64,000 nucleotides of DNA from an uncultured Pseudomonadota bacterium (GTDB lineage: Bacteria > Pseudomonadota > Gammaproteobacteria > Burkholderiales > Methylophilaceae), in the NCBI GenBank assembly GCA_903876765.1, contig CAIRBH010000031.1, positions 28,402-92,401 on the forward strand, given 5' to 3'. Below the pieces are notes generated by a model. That model had not been told where the DNA came from. It saw only the letters and a list, made by a program, of their open reading frames with translations, and ran no database searches. Positions 8,189-16,541 of this stretch are shown one piece after another; the stretch's first letter is position 1, and every line of letters starts with the position of its first letter. The translations under genes were made by a program, and so were the position numbers.

Positions 8189-8643
8189 TAGACAACATTA
8201 CTTATAGCCAAGCCCACCCAGCGGATATCGCCAGCCTAGTCAGCCTTTTGTCCGTTTTATTCAATATAGAAAAAGACTTTAATCCCGATTTAAGCAAGCA
8301 ACAAACGGGCTTAGCGTTACTCATGCAAAACCAAGCCAGCGCCACCATACAAGTGGCAAAAAACTCAAGAGGGCAAGTTATAGGCATGGTTACCGCGCAA
8401 TTGGTTATTTCAACGGCCCAAGGCGCCCCCTCAGCTTGGGTGGAAGATATGGTGGTAGATGCTGGCTATAGAGGGCGTGGCATAGGCAAGGAATTACTAC
8501 AACACACGCTGGCATGGGCGAAAGCAAAAGGCGCAACCCGCGCCCAATTGCTGGTAGATATAGAAAATGAAGGTGCGCTAGGCTATTACCAACACCTCAA
8601 TTGGCAAACCACACAATTGCAGGCGCGTAGGGTGTTTTTTTAG
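8185..8643 (+). CDS. GNAT-family N-acetyltransferase
   Basis: 152 residues with the GNAT acetyl-CoA-binding signature: VEDMVVDAGYRGRGIGKELLQHTLAWAK, a complete R/Q-x-x-G-x-G/A motif near residues 97-105. The C-terminal GYYQHLNWQTTQ segment is also typical. The start overlaps the XRE-cupin regulator stop (ATGA), so the two are co-translated. The substrate is unknown. Such enzymes beside amine-responsive regulators often modify small amines, but the sequence does not establish that. Confidence 0.8.
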   Translation: MIDNITYSQAHPADIASLVSLLSVLFNIEKDFNPDLSKQQTGLALLMQNQASATIQVAKNSRGQVIGMVTAQLVISTAQGAPSAWVEDMVVDAGYRGRGIGKELLQHTLAWAKAKGATRAQLLVDIENEGALGYYQHLNWQTTQLQARRVFF

Positions 8644-8886
8644 CTGATTTTTGTTAGCTTAAATAAAGTTGTTTAGGGTGGCGGTCTCACCAATCTAGTT
8701 TAGTGTCGAGCTCGCTGTGTGGACAACCAAAAAAGCCCTTCTAAGAATTAGGCTTTATTGATCTTTTTGCCTCTACCATCTTAGTAAAGATTAAATCTAA
8801 TTCTTCCAATTTATACGCCTTAATAACTATTCCCAGATTTTTAGGCGTAAAAAAAGCCTAACCTGTGGTTAAGCTTTTATTTACTG
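8644..8886. other. intergenic region with tRNA terminator and possible gene relic
   Basis: No intact gene. On the minus strand a short open frame ending at the stop 8741-8743 encodes about 38 residues (LGIVIKAYKLEELDLIF and onward), with no convincing start. It may be a gene relic or chance. Confidence 0.4.
8852..8878 (-). terminator. intrinsic terminator of tRNA-Leu
   Basis: Read on the minus strand this is AAAAGCTTAACC, loop ACA, GGTTAGGCTTTT followed by more T. The stem has one mismatch. It lies 9 nt after the encoded CCA of the tRNA gene. Confidence 0.75.
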
Positions 8887-8973
8887 TGGTGCCGGGAGGG
8901 GGAATCGAACCCCCACGCCCTTTCAAGCGCGGGATTTTGAGTCCCGTGCGTCTACCAATTCCGCCATCCCGGC
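8887..8973 (-). tRNA. tRNA-Leu (anticodon CAA)
   Basis: The reverse complement folds as a class II tRNA: GCCGGGA acceptor stem, D-loop with TTGGTAGACGC, anticodon stem CGGGA/TCCCG around loop CTCAAAA (anticodon CAA, reading UUG), a long variable arm, GGTTCGATTCC T-arm and an encoded 3' CCA at 8887-8889. Total length is 87 nt. It is a single-copy gene here, divergent from queA. Confidence 0.97.
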
Positions 8974-9036
8974 ATGATTGAAAAATACATTGCTGTATAA
9001 TTTGCGATTTCGCTATTATAACAAGCTCTGAGATTT

Positions 9037-10092
9037 ATGCGTACAGAAGATTTTGATTTTTATTTACCTGATGAATTAATCGCTCAAAACCCCACCGCCG
9101 ATAGAACAGCAAGCCGTATGTTGCATCTGCATGGGGTTGACGGTCGCTTGAACGATGCGCTTTTTGTTGATTTGCCTAGCTATTTGCAGGCGGGTGATCT
9201 AGTGGTGTTTAACGATACGCGGGTGATTAAAGCACGCTTTTTTGGCCATAAGCATACGGGTGGTAGCGTTGAGGTGTTAATAGAGCGCGTCATTAATCAG
9301 CATGTGGCTTATGCGCATGTGCGTGCTTCCAGAGCGCCAAAAGTGGGTAGTTTAATTAAGCTGGCGGATGCGTTTGATGTAGAGGTCACCGCTAGGCATG
9401 ATGATTTATTTGAGTTGCGGTTTTTAAGTGAAGCCGCAGTATTAGATTTGCTTGAGCAATATGGCGCATTGCCGCTGCCGCCTTACATTACCCATGCCGC
9501 CACCAGTGATGACGAAACCCGTTATCAAACCGTATTTAGTAAGCATTTAGGGGCAGTGGCAGCGCCTACAGCGGGTTTGCACTTTAACGAGGACATGCTA
9601 GATAGACTAAAACAAAAAGGCATAGGTGTTGCTTATGTGACTTTGCATGTGGGGGCTGGCACGTTTCAACCAGTGCGCGTTGAACATATTCATGAGCATA
9701 AAATGCATAGCGAGCTTTATACTATTTCTCAGTCTACGGTGGATATGATTGCACAAACGAAACAGCGTGGTGGCAAAGTGACGGCAATAGGCACCACGGC
9801 TTTGCGCGCTTTAGAAAGTGCAGTGCGAGTCAGCACATCTAACCCTGCTGGGGTTTTGCAAGCGGGCAGTAGTGAGACCGATATTTTTATCACCCCAGGC
9901 AGTCAGTTTAAGGTGGTAGATCGCTTATTTACTAATTTTCATTTACCTAAAAGTACGTTACTCATGTTAGTGTCTGCCTTTGCTGGATTTGAGAATATTA
10001 AAAAAGCCTATGCTCATGCCATAGCACAGCAGTATCGTTTTTTTAGCTATGGCGATGCGATGCTGATAGAAAAGCAAGAATTCAGTGTATAA
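9037..10092 (+). CDS. queA: S-adenosylmethionine:tRNA ribosyltransferase-isomerase
   Basis: 351 residues, full length for QueA. The N-terminal [14 protein letters not shown], the central [13 protein letters not shown] and [12 protein letters not shown], and the C-terminal [17 protein letters not shown] are family signatures. The enzyme transfers the ribosyl part of S-adenosylmethionine to 7-aminomethyl-7-deazaguanine in tRNA, giving epoxyqueuosine. It is divergent from tRNA-Leu, with only 63 bp between them. tgt, the usual neighbour, is not present, so it is probably transcribed alone or with the following gene. Confidence 0.96.
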   Translation: MRTEDFDFYLPDELIAQNPTADRTASRMLHLHGVDGRLNDALFVDLPSYLQAGDLVVFNDTRVIKARFFGHKHTGGSVEVLIERVINQHVAYAHVRASRAPKVGSLIKLADAFDVEVTARHDDLFELRFLSEAAVLDLLEQYGALPLPPYITHAATSDDETRYQTVFSKHLGAVAAPTAGLHFNEDMLDRLKQKGIGVAYVTLHVGAGTFQPVRVEHIHEHKMHSELYTISQSTVDMIAQTKQRGGKVTAIGTTALRALESAVRVSTSNPAGVLQAGSSETDIFITPGSQFKVVDRLFTNFHLPKSTLLMLVSAFAGFENIKKAYAHAIAQQYRFFSYGDAMLIEKQEFSV

Positions 10093-10190
10093 ATTGCTGG
10101 CGCTTGAACGAATATCGTCAACAGCTTGACTAAACCCAGAGCATTAAACTTTAAGCATGACTTATGACCACACAACAAGAAAGAATCATT

Positions 10191-11066
10191 ATGCGTATTT
10201 CTACCTTATTATTAGCCTTAACACTAAGCGCAGCATGGCTGCCCGCACAAGCAGAAATTTTAGCAGAGGCTCAGCTAGGCATTAAAATTCCTTTAGCTAA
10301 AAAGCCTAGCACACGGCCTATGACGGTGGCTTATATTCCTGGCTTAAAGCACTATTACATTGCCGATGGCGGCTTGGCGCCTATGGGTAGTGAAACGGAA
10401 GCGCCTATCTCAAAATCAGAAGTGCATAGCTATGACAGCGAAGGCCGTTATGTGAATTCAGCGCACCCTGGTTACGATAATCGGTCAATTTATTACAACG
10501 TCAACAGCAATAAGTTAGAAACGATTACCTACAATATTTCTAGCTTTGGCGGCTTTTCTCCCAATACTGGCCTATTTTCTATAGACTTGACCGAAACAGG
10601 CGAGGTGAAAGACAGCTCTAATGATGTGTTCGGCTTTAATCCTGCCTTTGGCGATGCCAATACCATGCCTAGCTACAACCCAGAAACTCATCAGTATTAT
10701 GCAAAACAAGGGCGCAGTAATATGGTGCTAGTGGTTGATTTAAAAGTGCGTGAAGCCGTTGCACAAATCAATTTAGACTTAGCCAAGGCTGGCGTGGCAT
10801 TTGATGATGTGAGTGATTGCTTTATTGCTTATACTGCTATTAAAGGTGAAGAGTTGGCATTATTAGATATTGATCATAAAGCGGTATTGATATTTGATTT
10901 GACGGGTAAGTATGTGGGCAAGAGCGAATTGCCAAAAACCTTAAAATTGCGCTCGCATAATCATCTCAACGGGGCAGGCTATGCTAATGACATGATGTTT
11001 GTCTATCACGAGTCTGAGGGTGAGTTTGGCACCTATTATGGATTTAAAGTACAGCTTGCTCACTAA
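10191..11066 (+). CDS. exported protein of unknown function
   Basis: 291 residues from the ATG at 10191, which gives a clean signal peptide (MRISTLLLALTLSAAWLPAQA, cleavage after AQA). An upstream in-frame ATG at 10164 would add nine polar residues before the signal and is less likely. The mature part is rich in short beta-prone segments with aromatic residues and DNSK-type turns, suggesting a beta-propeller-like periplasmic protein, but I recognise no family. A strong terminator follows at 11121. Confidence 0.65.
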   Translation: MRISTLLLALTLSAAWLPAQAEILAEAQLGIKIPLAKKPSTRPMTVAYIPGLKHYYIADGGLAPMGSETEAPISKSEVHSYDSEGRYVNSAHPGYDNRSIYYNVNSNKLETITYNISSFGGFSPNTGLFSIDLTETGEVKDSSNDVFGFNPAFGDANTMPSYNPETHQYYAKQGRSNMVLVVDLKVREAVAQINLDLAKAGVAFDDVSDCFIAYTAIKGEELALLDIDHKAVLIFDLTGKYVGKSELPKTLKLRSHNHLNGAGYANDMMFVYHESEGEFGTYYGFKVQLAH

Positions 11067-11120
11067 AACTAGATTAACCGTGAACTAAGTGAGCCGTGAA
11101 TTAAATGAGCATATAGCAAT

Positions 11121-11146
11121 AAAAAACCGCCCGTAGGCGGTTTTTT
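11121..11146. terminator. bidirectional intrinsic terminator
   Basis: AAAAAACCGCC-CGTA-GGCGGTTTTTT. A perfect stem with A and T tracts on both sides sits between two convergent genes and can serve both. Confidence 0.92.
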
Positions 11147-11168
11147 ATTTTTTACATTCAAGAAAGAA

Positions 11169-11672
11169 TTATTTACCTAGTACGCCTGCTAGTTTGCCTG
11201 AAGCCATGCCAAACAGTGCGCCGATGATGACTGATATTGCCACCACGATCACAGGGTTAGTTAAGTTGGCTGCTGTTACATTGCCTGCTGTACCGGCGGT
11301 TAAAGCTAAGCCAGCGGTCGCCGCATAACCATAAACATTAGCTGGCACGACTGAAAGCAAATTCACGCCCGCTACGATGACTAATGCGAATACAGTCACT
11401 GCAATAATGACAGGTGCAGCTAAAGCGCCTAAGCCAGCTAAAGCACCAGAGCTTACCAAGAACAGTGCAACGCCTGCTAAAACAGCCCCATAAATCATGC
11501 CGCCTATAGTTTTTTGCAATGCGGCATCATCTCCACCTGTATGAAAGTAGCAACCCCATGCAATAAAACCAACCCATACTAAAGCAACGCCAGCGAGTGG
11601 ATTTAATGCTAAAAATGCCCACACGCCCCCCAAAATAGCAATACTTAATGCAAGTGCAGTTAATTTCGACAT
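11169..11672 (-). CDS. DUF1097-like inner membrane protein
   Basis: 167 residues from the ATG at 11672, which has a strong GGAGA ribosome binding site. A longer open frame reaching 11822 lacks one and adds an unrelated tail. The protein is nearly all hydrophobic, with about five to six membrane helices. It is rich in Gly, Ala and Val and has a short WGCYFHTGGDD loop after the second helix, which resembles the DUF1097 (YcdZ-like) family. The function is unknown. It is a single-gene unit between two terminator-like hairpins. Confidence 0.6.
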   Translation of the reverse strand: MSKLTALALSIAILGGVWAFLALNPLAGVALVWVGFIAWGCYFHTGGDDAALQKTIGGMIYGAVLAGVALFLVSSGALAGLGALAAPVIIAVTVFALVIVAGVNLLSVVPANVYGYAATAGLALTAGTAGNVTAANLTNPVIVVAISVIIGALFGMASGKLAGVLGK

Positions 11673-11868
11673 ACTTAATTCTCCTAAATTATTATGATGA
11701 ATATCAGTTAATGCGAACAGCGGCGTACTATGCGGGACTTTTTGTGACTGAAGTTGCCCCGTCATAAAAACGCTAGGGCAATACTGAACGATTTTGAGGT
11801 AAATGTAAACTTTTTTTAGCACTAATATAAAGCAAGCGCCTAGATTAGTTAGAAAATCTATTGATTTT

Positions 11869-12519
11869 CTAACTGTTTTTTAGAGCGGAATTTTCAGTTT
11901 TTTGTGTGTAAGTATTTTTCATTGGGCTGTAATCCCAGTGTTTACGCCATGCGGCTAATACCATGTTGGGGTATTGCGGCTGACCTAAGCTGCCGTTGTA
12001 GCGACCTAGCGCACGATATAAATCGCCATGTTCTAGGTCTAAATAATGCCTTAAAATTGTGCATCCATAACGTAGATTAGTCCGAATTAGAAATAAATTA
12101 TGGTCATTTGCACCAATACTACGCGGCCAAAATGGCATCACCTGCATAAAGCCACGTGCCCCAGCCGATGATACGGCGTATTTTTTAAAGCCACTTTCTA
12201 CGTGTATTAAACCTAATACCAATTGCGGGTCTAGGCCAGCGCGAGTTGCCTCATAGTGCACGGTGCGTAAAAAATCTTCACGATAGCCATCTTCTGGGAT
12301 GCGCTTTTTAAGGCGCTGCGACATCTCATTGAGCCAAGCATTACCCTCTTCTACACTGGCAAACATGAGTTTAGGTGCGGCTTTATCGCTAATGCTGCGC
12401 TGCATCATGGCTTTTACGCTGTTAGATAAGGGCTCTTCAATCTGAGACCCAGCAAAGCTGATGCTTGAAACCAAGGTTCCAATCAATAGCAGCAAAGCAC
12501 ATGACAAGATTTTAACCAT
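11869..12519 (-). CDS. lytic transglycosylase, SLT domain
   Basis: 216 residues with an N-terminal signal peptide (MVKILSCALLLLIGTLVSSISFA). The C-terminal SLT domain shows the catalytic Glu in IHVESGFKKYAVSSAGARGFMQVMP (residues ~106-129), then NLRYGCTILRHYLD and RALGRYNGS, all hallmarks of Slt70/MltC-like enzymes. It would cleave peptidoglycan glycan strands in the periplasm, forming 1,6-anhydromuramic acid ends. It begins 6 nt after the proS stop on the same strand, a pairing common in betaproteobacteria. Confidence 0.9.
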   Translation of the reverse strand: MVKILSCALLLLIGTLVSSISFAGSQIEEPLSNSVKAMMQRSISDKAAPKLMFASVEEGNAWLNEMSQRLKKRIPEDGYREDFLRTVHYEATRAGLDPQLVLGLIHVESGFKKYAVSSAGARGFMQVMPFWPRSIGANDHNLFLIRTNLRYGCTILRHYLDLEHGDLYRALGRYNGSLGQPQYPNMVLAAWRKHWDYSPMKNTYTQKTENSALKNS

Positions 12520-12525
12520 AGTGAA

Positions 12526-14247
12526 TTATAAGATAGCTTTTTGTATATATTCAAGCACATGCGTTACTAATACTGACTGCGTATCTGCACTGGTTCTCGA
12601 CTTATATTCCACCATACCCTCGGCTAGGCCGCGCTCACCGATGACTATTCGATGCGGCAATCCCATCAAGTCTGCCTCTGCAAACATCACCCCTGGTCGC
12701 TCACCTCTGTCATCTAACAACACATCCACCCCAGCTTCGACTAATGACTCATACAAAGTATTGGCCGCTAATTTAACGGGTTCAGACTTGTCATAGCCTA
12801 TCGGGCAAATGACCACTGAAAATGGCGCCATACTTTTAGGAAAAATAATGCCGCGTTCATCATTGCCTTGCTCAATGGCCGCACCAACAATGCGCGATAC
12901 GCCTATGCCATAACAGCCCATTTCCATGACTTGGGTTTGGCCATTTTCATCCAGATAAGTCGCGTTCATCGCCTCAGAATATTTAGTGCGCAACTGAAAA
13001 ATATGCCCGACTTCAATGCCACGACAAAGCGACAAGGTGCCCTTGCCATCTGGGCTAATATCGCCTTCAACCACGTTGCGAATATCTGCCACTTGCGAGG
13101 GTTCAGCTAAATCTCTGGCAAAATTGACGCCAGTTAAATGATATTTTGGCTTATTCGCCCCACAGACAAAATCACTCATGGCGGCAACGGTTTTGTCAGC
13201 AATCACATGCACATTTGCCGCTACATCGACTGGGCCAATAAAGCCTGGCGGGCAGTTTAAGTGAGCGCGAATTTCCTCTTCTGTGGCTAGACGAAAATCG
13301 GCAAACCCAGCTAATTTGGCTAGTTTTACTTCATTTAAATGATGGTCGCCACGTAACAAGGCTAGGTGAAATTGGCTGACGCCTTGGGCGGTATTGACCA
13401 TCAGCGCGATTGCCTTAACCGTTTGCTCAATACCAATATTGAGTAACTGGGCAACATCGGCACAGGCGGTTTGTTTAGGTGTTTCAACTGCTTGCATTAG
13501 CGCACTTGGTGCACTGCGCGTTGCAAGTGTCACGGCTTCTGCAAGCTCTACATTGGCCGCATAATCTGAGCTAGCACAATAGGCCAAGCCATCTTCACCG
13601 GAATCAGCTAACACATGGAACTCGTGCGATCCATCGCCGCCTATAGCACCTGTATCGGCTTTTACTGCCCTAAACTTAAGGCCCAAGCGGTTAAACACAT
13701 TGCTGTAAGCTTGATACATCGTTGCATAGGTGAGTTCTAATGATGCAAAATCGGTATGGAAGGAATAAGCATCTTTCATCATAAATTCACGGGCACGCAT
13801 CACACCAAAACGGGGACGAATTTCATCGCGAAACTTAGTTTGAATTTGATAAAAATTAAGCGGCAGCTGTTTATAACTACGAATCTCTGAACGCGCAATG
13901 TCAGTAATGACTTCTTCGTGGGTAGGGCCAAAGCAGAATTCTCTTGAGTGACGGTCGGTAATTTTAAGCATTTGCGGGCCAAACACCGCCCAGCGCCCCG
14001 TTTCATCCCACAGCTCTCTAGGCTGCACGGCTGGCATAAGCAATTCCAGCGCCCCAGCTTTGTCCATTTCATCTCGTACTATCGCTTCTACTTTGCGCAG
14101 CACACGCAGCCCTAGAGGCATCCAGCTATAAAGTCCTGCGCCTAAACGTTTAATCAAGCCAGCGCGCACCATTAAAATATGGCTTGCTAGCTCAGCATCA
14201 TTAGGAGCTTCTTTTTGTGTGTTAAAGAAAAAGTTTGAGGCGCGCAT
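12526..14247 (-). CDS. proS: prolyl-tRNA synthetase
   Basis: 573 residues, a bacterial-type ProRS with an editing insertion. Class II motif 1 and 2 regions are visible ([24 protein letters not shown]; the [28 protein letters not shown] segment near residues 137-163). The insertion domain (residues ~225-400) includes the GFIGPVDV motif, and an anticodon-binding C-terminal domain ends the protein. It attaches proline to tRNA-Pro. It lies upstream of the lytic transglycosylase gene on the same strand, 6 nt apart. Confidence 0.97.
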   Translation of the reverse strand: MRASNFFFNTQKEAPNDAELASHILMVRAGLIKRLGAGLYSWMPLGLRVLRKVEAIVRDEMDKAGALELLMPAVQPRELWDETGRWAVFGPQMLKITDRHSREFCFGPTHEEVITDIARSEIRSYKQLPLNFYQIQTKFRDEIRPRFGVMRAREFMMKDAYSFHTDFASLELTYATMYQAYSNVFNRLGLKFRAVKADTGAIGGDGSHEFHVLADSGEDGLAYCASSDYAANVELAEAVTLATRSAPSALMQAVETPKQTACADVAQLLNIGIEQTVKAIALMVNTAQGVSQFHLALLRGDHHLNEVKLAKLAGFADFRLATEEEIRAHLNCPPGFIGPVDVAANVHVIADKTVAAMSDFVCGANKPKYHLTGVNFARDLAEPSQVADIRNVVEGDISPDGKGTLSLCRGIEVGHIFQLRTKYSEAMNATYLDENGQTQVMEMGCYGIGVSRIVGAAIEQGNDERGIIFPKSMAPFSVVICPIGYDKSEPVKLAANTLYESLVEAGVDVLLDDRGERPGVMFAEADLMGLPHRIVIGERGLAEGMVEYKSRTSADTQSVLVTHVLEYIQKAIL

Positions 14248-14359
14248 GGTAGGGTCTAGTTTGCTAAAAAAATAAAAGAGCGAATATTACATTTTAACAG
14301 CGATTAAGTCAGCATTATTGATGACATCAGTTATAACAAACTGGGCGAATTGCCTCGCC

Positions 14360-14938
14360 CTACAAGCTAAGCTCAGCTAGGCTGCGCATGGCCAGTCGCA
14401 AATCTTCCCATGTTTTGGCTTTATCTGGCAGATTTTGCAATAAATGCGCCGGGTCTAAGGTCGCAATTAGCGTGATGCCCTGATATTGATAAAGCTGGCC
14501 GCGCAAGGCTGTGATGGGCGCTGTTGATTTTAGTAGGGTTTGCGCGGCGACCTCGCCCATGGTGATGATGATTTTTGGCGGCCTAGTTTGAATAATCGCC
14601 ATAGTGTCCATAGATAGCTGCGGCGCCTGTGCAGTCATACGGATGGCTTTAAATATATTATTTAACAATAGCGCTTCATCGGCCTGCAAGGTTGGCCTAG
14701 CCGTGACAAATAACCAAGCGCCATCTTCACTGGCGATGTGTAATAGCGCTGCATAGTCTGGCTTTTCAATCTCTTTAACCTCAGCTTCTAATATGCTCGC
14801 TTCGGTCATGCTAGGTTCAGCTATATTAGGTTCAGCCATTTTAGTGCTGGTCTGCAATGCAGTGGGGAAAGCTAACGCCGTGCGCAACTGCCAGACCGGC
14901 AATAGTTCTAGTTCCCGTAATATGTCTTCACGCTTCAT
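14360..14938 (-). CDS. degenerate family 4-like uracil-DNA glycosylase
   Basis: 192 residues. The C-terminal half resembles type 4/5 uracil-DNA glycosylases: PPKIIITMGEVAAQTLL, then ALRGQLYQYQG and LIATLDPAHLLQNLPDKAKTWEDL. In active enzymes this last motif is HPAYLL; here the histidine is Asp. The N-terminal GEAPGxxED water-activating motif is also absent, replaced by LFVTARPTLQADEALLL. It is probably not a working glycosylase. The N-terminal linker has a 15-nt in-frame duplication (AEPNIAEPS). It is last in the tsaB-rimI operon, 9 nt after rimI, where an active UDG gene is often found. Confidence 0.7.
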   Translation of the reverse strand: MKREDILRELELLPVWQLRTALAFPTALQTSTKMAEPNIAEPSMTEASILEAEVKEIEKPDYAALLHIASEDGAWLFVTARPTLQADEALLLNNIFKAIRMTAQAPQLSMDTMAIIQTRPPKIIITMGEVAAQTLLKSTAPITALRGQLYQYQGITLIATLDPAHLLQNLPDKAKTWEDLRLAMRSLAELSL

Positions 14939-14947
14939 ATTTTATGC

Positions 14948-15427
14948 TCACAGCGCTAATCCCATTAAAATCGCATCCTCACGGCTATGTTTAGCGGGAT
15001 AATAACCGCGGCGAACTGCCATTTCATTAAAACCCAAATTTTCGTACAAGGCTATGGCACTGCTGTTGCTGGCGCGCACTTCTAAAAACATATTCGCTGC
15101 TTGATTATTTTTAGCGATTTGTATCATGTATTCTAGCAGTATTCTGCCTAGGCCTTGTTTTTGGTAGTCTTTTGCCACACTTAAGTTGAGTAAATGTGCC
15201 TCATCTAACACCATCATAACCAAGGCGTAGCCTATGATGCTTTGGTTATGCAACAACAGCCATGCACTATAACCAGCACTTAATGAATCACTAAAATTGC
15301 CGCGCGTCCAAGGGTAAGGGTAAATCTGCGGCTCTATTGCCATCACCGCATCTAGGTCACTTAACTGCATGGGCCTAAACTGAACATCCGTGCTTAATGC
15401 ATAGCGGCTGCTGGGCTTCACCATCAT
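14948..15427 (-). CDS. rimI: ribosomal protein S18-alanine N-acetyltransferase
   Basis: 159 residues, GNAT fold. LLNLSVAKDYQKQGLGRILLEYMI near residues 82-105 is the acetyl-CoA-binding motif, with MFLEVRASNSSAIALYENLGF following, both diagnostic of RimI. It acetylates the N-terminal alanine of ribosomal protein S18. Its start overlaps the tsaB stop by 4 nt and the UDG-like gene follows 9 nt later, so the three are one transcript. Confidence 0.93.
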   Translation of the reverse strand: MMVKPSSRYALSTDVQFRPMQLSDLDAVMAIEPQIYPYPWTRGNFSDSLSAGYSAWLLLHNQSIIGYALVMMVLDEAHLLNLSVAKDYQKQGLGRILLEYMIQIAKNNQAANMFLEVRASNSSAIALYENLGFNEMAVRRGYYPAKHSREDAILMGLAL

Positions 15428-16113
15428 AAACGCAGCCCTTGCTCGCGTTCTAAGGTTTTAAGAGCAACGCGATTACGAATATAAATAGGCATGGCCTCAT
15501 GGGCGGGTTTTGCCTTGCCGCTAGCAAAAATTGGCTGTGCCAAGGCTAATATGGCGCTAGCGCTAGGCAATAACGTTGGTTGCGTTGCCTGTAACTGACC
15601 CGCATATACTAGACTTAAAGCCGTTTCATAGCTTTGCCAACCACTGCCAGCACCTATCCAGCCAGCAGTTTGTATAGTCGGAACGGCCTCAGGTTTATAT
15701 ACACCAGCTTCTAGCTTTGTTTGCCATTGCCCAGCTATTTTTTCATAAGCAGCATGATAAACCTCACCCATGCGTGCATCTAGACAAGCAATGACTTTCT
15801 CTGCGCCAGTGACTTGTGCCAAAGCGAGCAAAGTTGAGATGGCAACCACGGGTAATTGCAGGCCTAAACCTAGGCCTTGTGCTACCCCGGTAGCAATTCG
15901 CACCCCAGTAAATGAGCCAGGTCCTGCGCCAAAGGCTATGCCTTGTAAATCGTCTAACTGTAAGCCCGCTTGATCCAATAAGGCCTGAATTTGCGGCAAG
16001 ATAATCTGTGAATGGGTTTGCCCTGCATGAATATCAAAGGTGGAATAGGCGTCGCCCTTCATGATGGCGAGCGATAAATATTCAGTAGAGGTGTCGAATG
16101 CGAGTAAATTCAC
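15424..16113 (-). CDS. tsaB: tRNA threonylcarbamoyladenosine biosynthesis protein TsaB
   Basis: 229 residues, full length. An ASKHA-fold N-terminus (LLAFDTSTEYLSLAI) is followed by IAFGAGPGSFTGVRIATGVAQGL near residues 61-83, the most conserved segment of TsaB. It is the non-catalytic partner of TsaD in forming t6A37 in tRNAs that read ANN codons. It lies 6 nt after arfB and overlaps rimI, continuing the five-gene minus-strand operon. Confidence 0.95.
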   Translation of the reverse strand: MNLLAFDTSTEYLSLAIMKGDAYSTFDIHAGQTHSQIILPQIQALLDQAGLQLDDLQGIAFGAGPGSFTGVRIATGVAQGLGLGLQLPVVAISTLLALAQVTGAEKVIACLDARMGEVYHAAYEKIAGQWQTKLEAGVYKPEAVPTIQTAGWIGAGSGWQSYETALSLVYAGQLQATQPTLLPSASAILALAQPIFASGKAKPAHEAMPIYIRNRVALKTLEREQGLRL

Positions 16114-16119
16114 GTTAGT

Positions 16120-16530
16120 TTAATGTTCATTTTTTTGAGATGCTATTTTGCCACGCATCTGTTTAATTTGCCCGCGTTGCGTTTTACTTTGTAATCTTCG
16201 CTGCTTAGCGCCGTAAGTCGGTCTGGTGGCATAGCGCATTGGTTTTACATGATTGGCTGCGTTGATAATCTCATGTAAGCGCCTTATAGCGTCTTTTTTG
16301 TTGGCTTCTTGAGTGCGGTATTGTTGCGCTTTTAACACTAAAACGCCTAAATCAGTAATGCGGCTATCGGGCAAATGCAGCAACCGCTGTTTTAAGCTAT
16401 CAGTCAAACTTGAGGCCAAAATATAAAATCGCAAATGAATCGCACTGGAAACTTTATTGACATTTTGACCGCCTGCGCCTTGGGCGCGAATCGCGCTTAA
16501 TTCGTATTCAGTTTCTGCGATTAAAATCAT
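16120..16530 (-). CDS. arfB: alternative ribosome-rescue factor ArfB
   Basis: 136 residues. The GGQ motif sits in IRAQGAGGQNVNKVSSAIHLRF near residues 14-35, and a Lys/Arg-rich C-terminal tail (QRRLQSKTQRGQIKQMRGK) would enter the mRNA channel. The protein hydrolyses peptidyl-tRNA on ribosomes stalled without a stop codon. It is much shorter than RF1 and RF2 and lacks a codon-recognition domain, which supports ArfB (YaeJ). It lies 11 nt downstream of the helicase gene. Confidence 0.93.
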   Translation of the reverse strand: MILIAETEYELSAIRAQGAGGQNVNKVSSAIHLRFYILASSLTDSLKQRLLHLPDSRITDLGVLVLKAQQYRTQEANKKDAIRRLHEIINAANHVKPMRYATRPTYGAKQRRLQSKTQRGQIKQMRGKIASQKNEH

Positions 16531-16541
16531 CGGTGATGCGC

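Noticed and set aside
11673..11822. Upstream extension of the DUF1097-like gene
   Set aside because: No ribosome binding site; the hydrophobic protein begins at the well-positioned ATG 11672.
11848..11873. Palindrome GTTAGAAAATC-TATT-GATTTTCTAAC as a terminator
   Set aside because: A clear inverted repeat, but the T run is on the strand with no upstream gene to terminate. It overlaps the lytic transglycosylase stop; its function is undecided.
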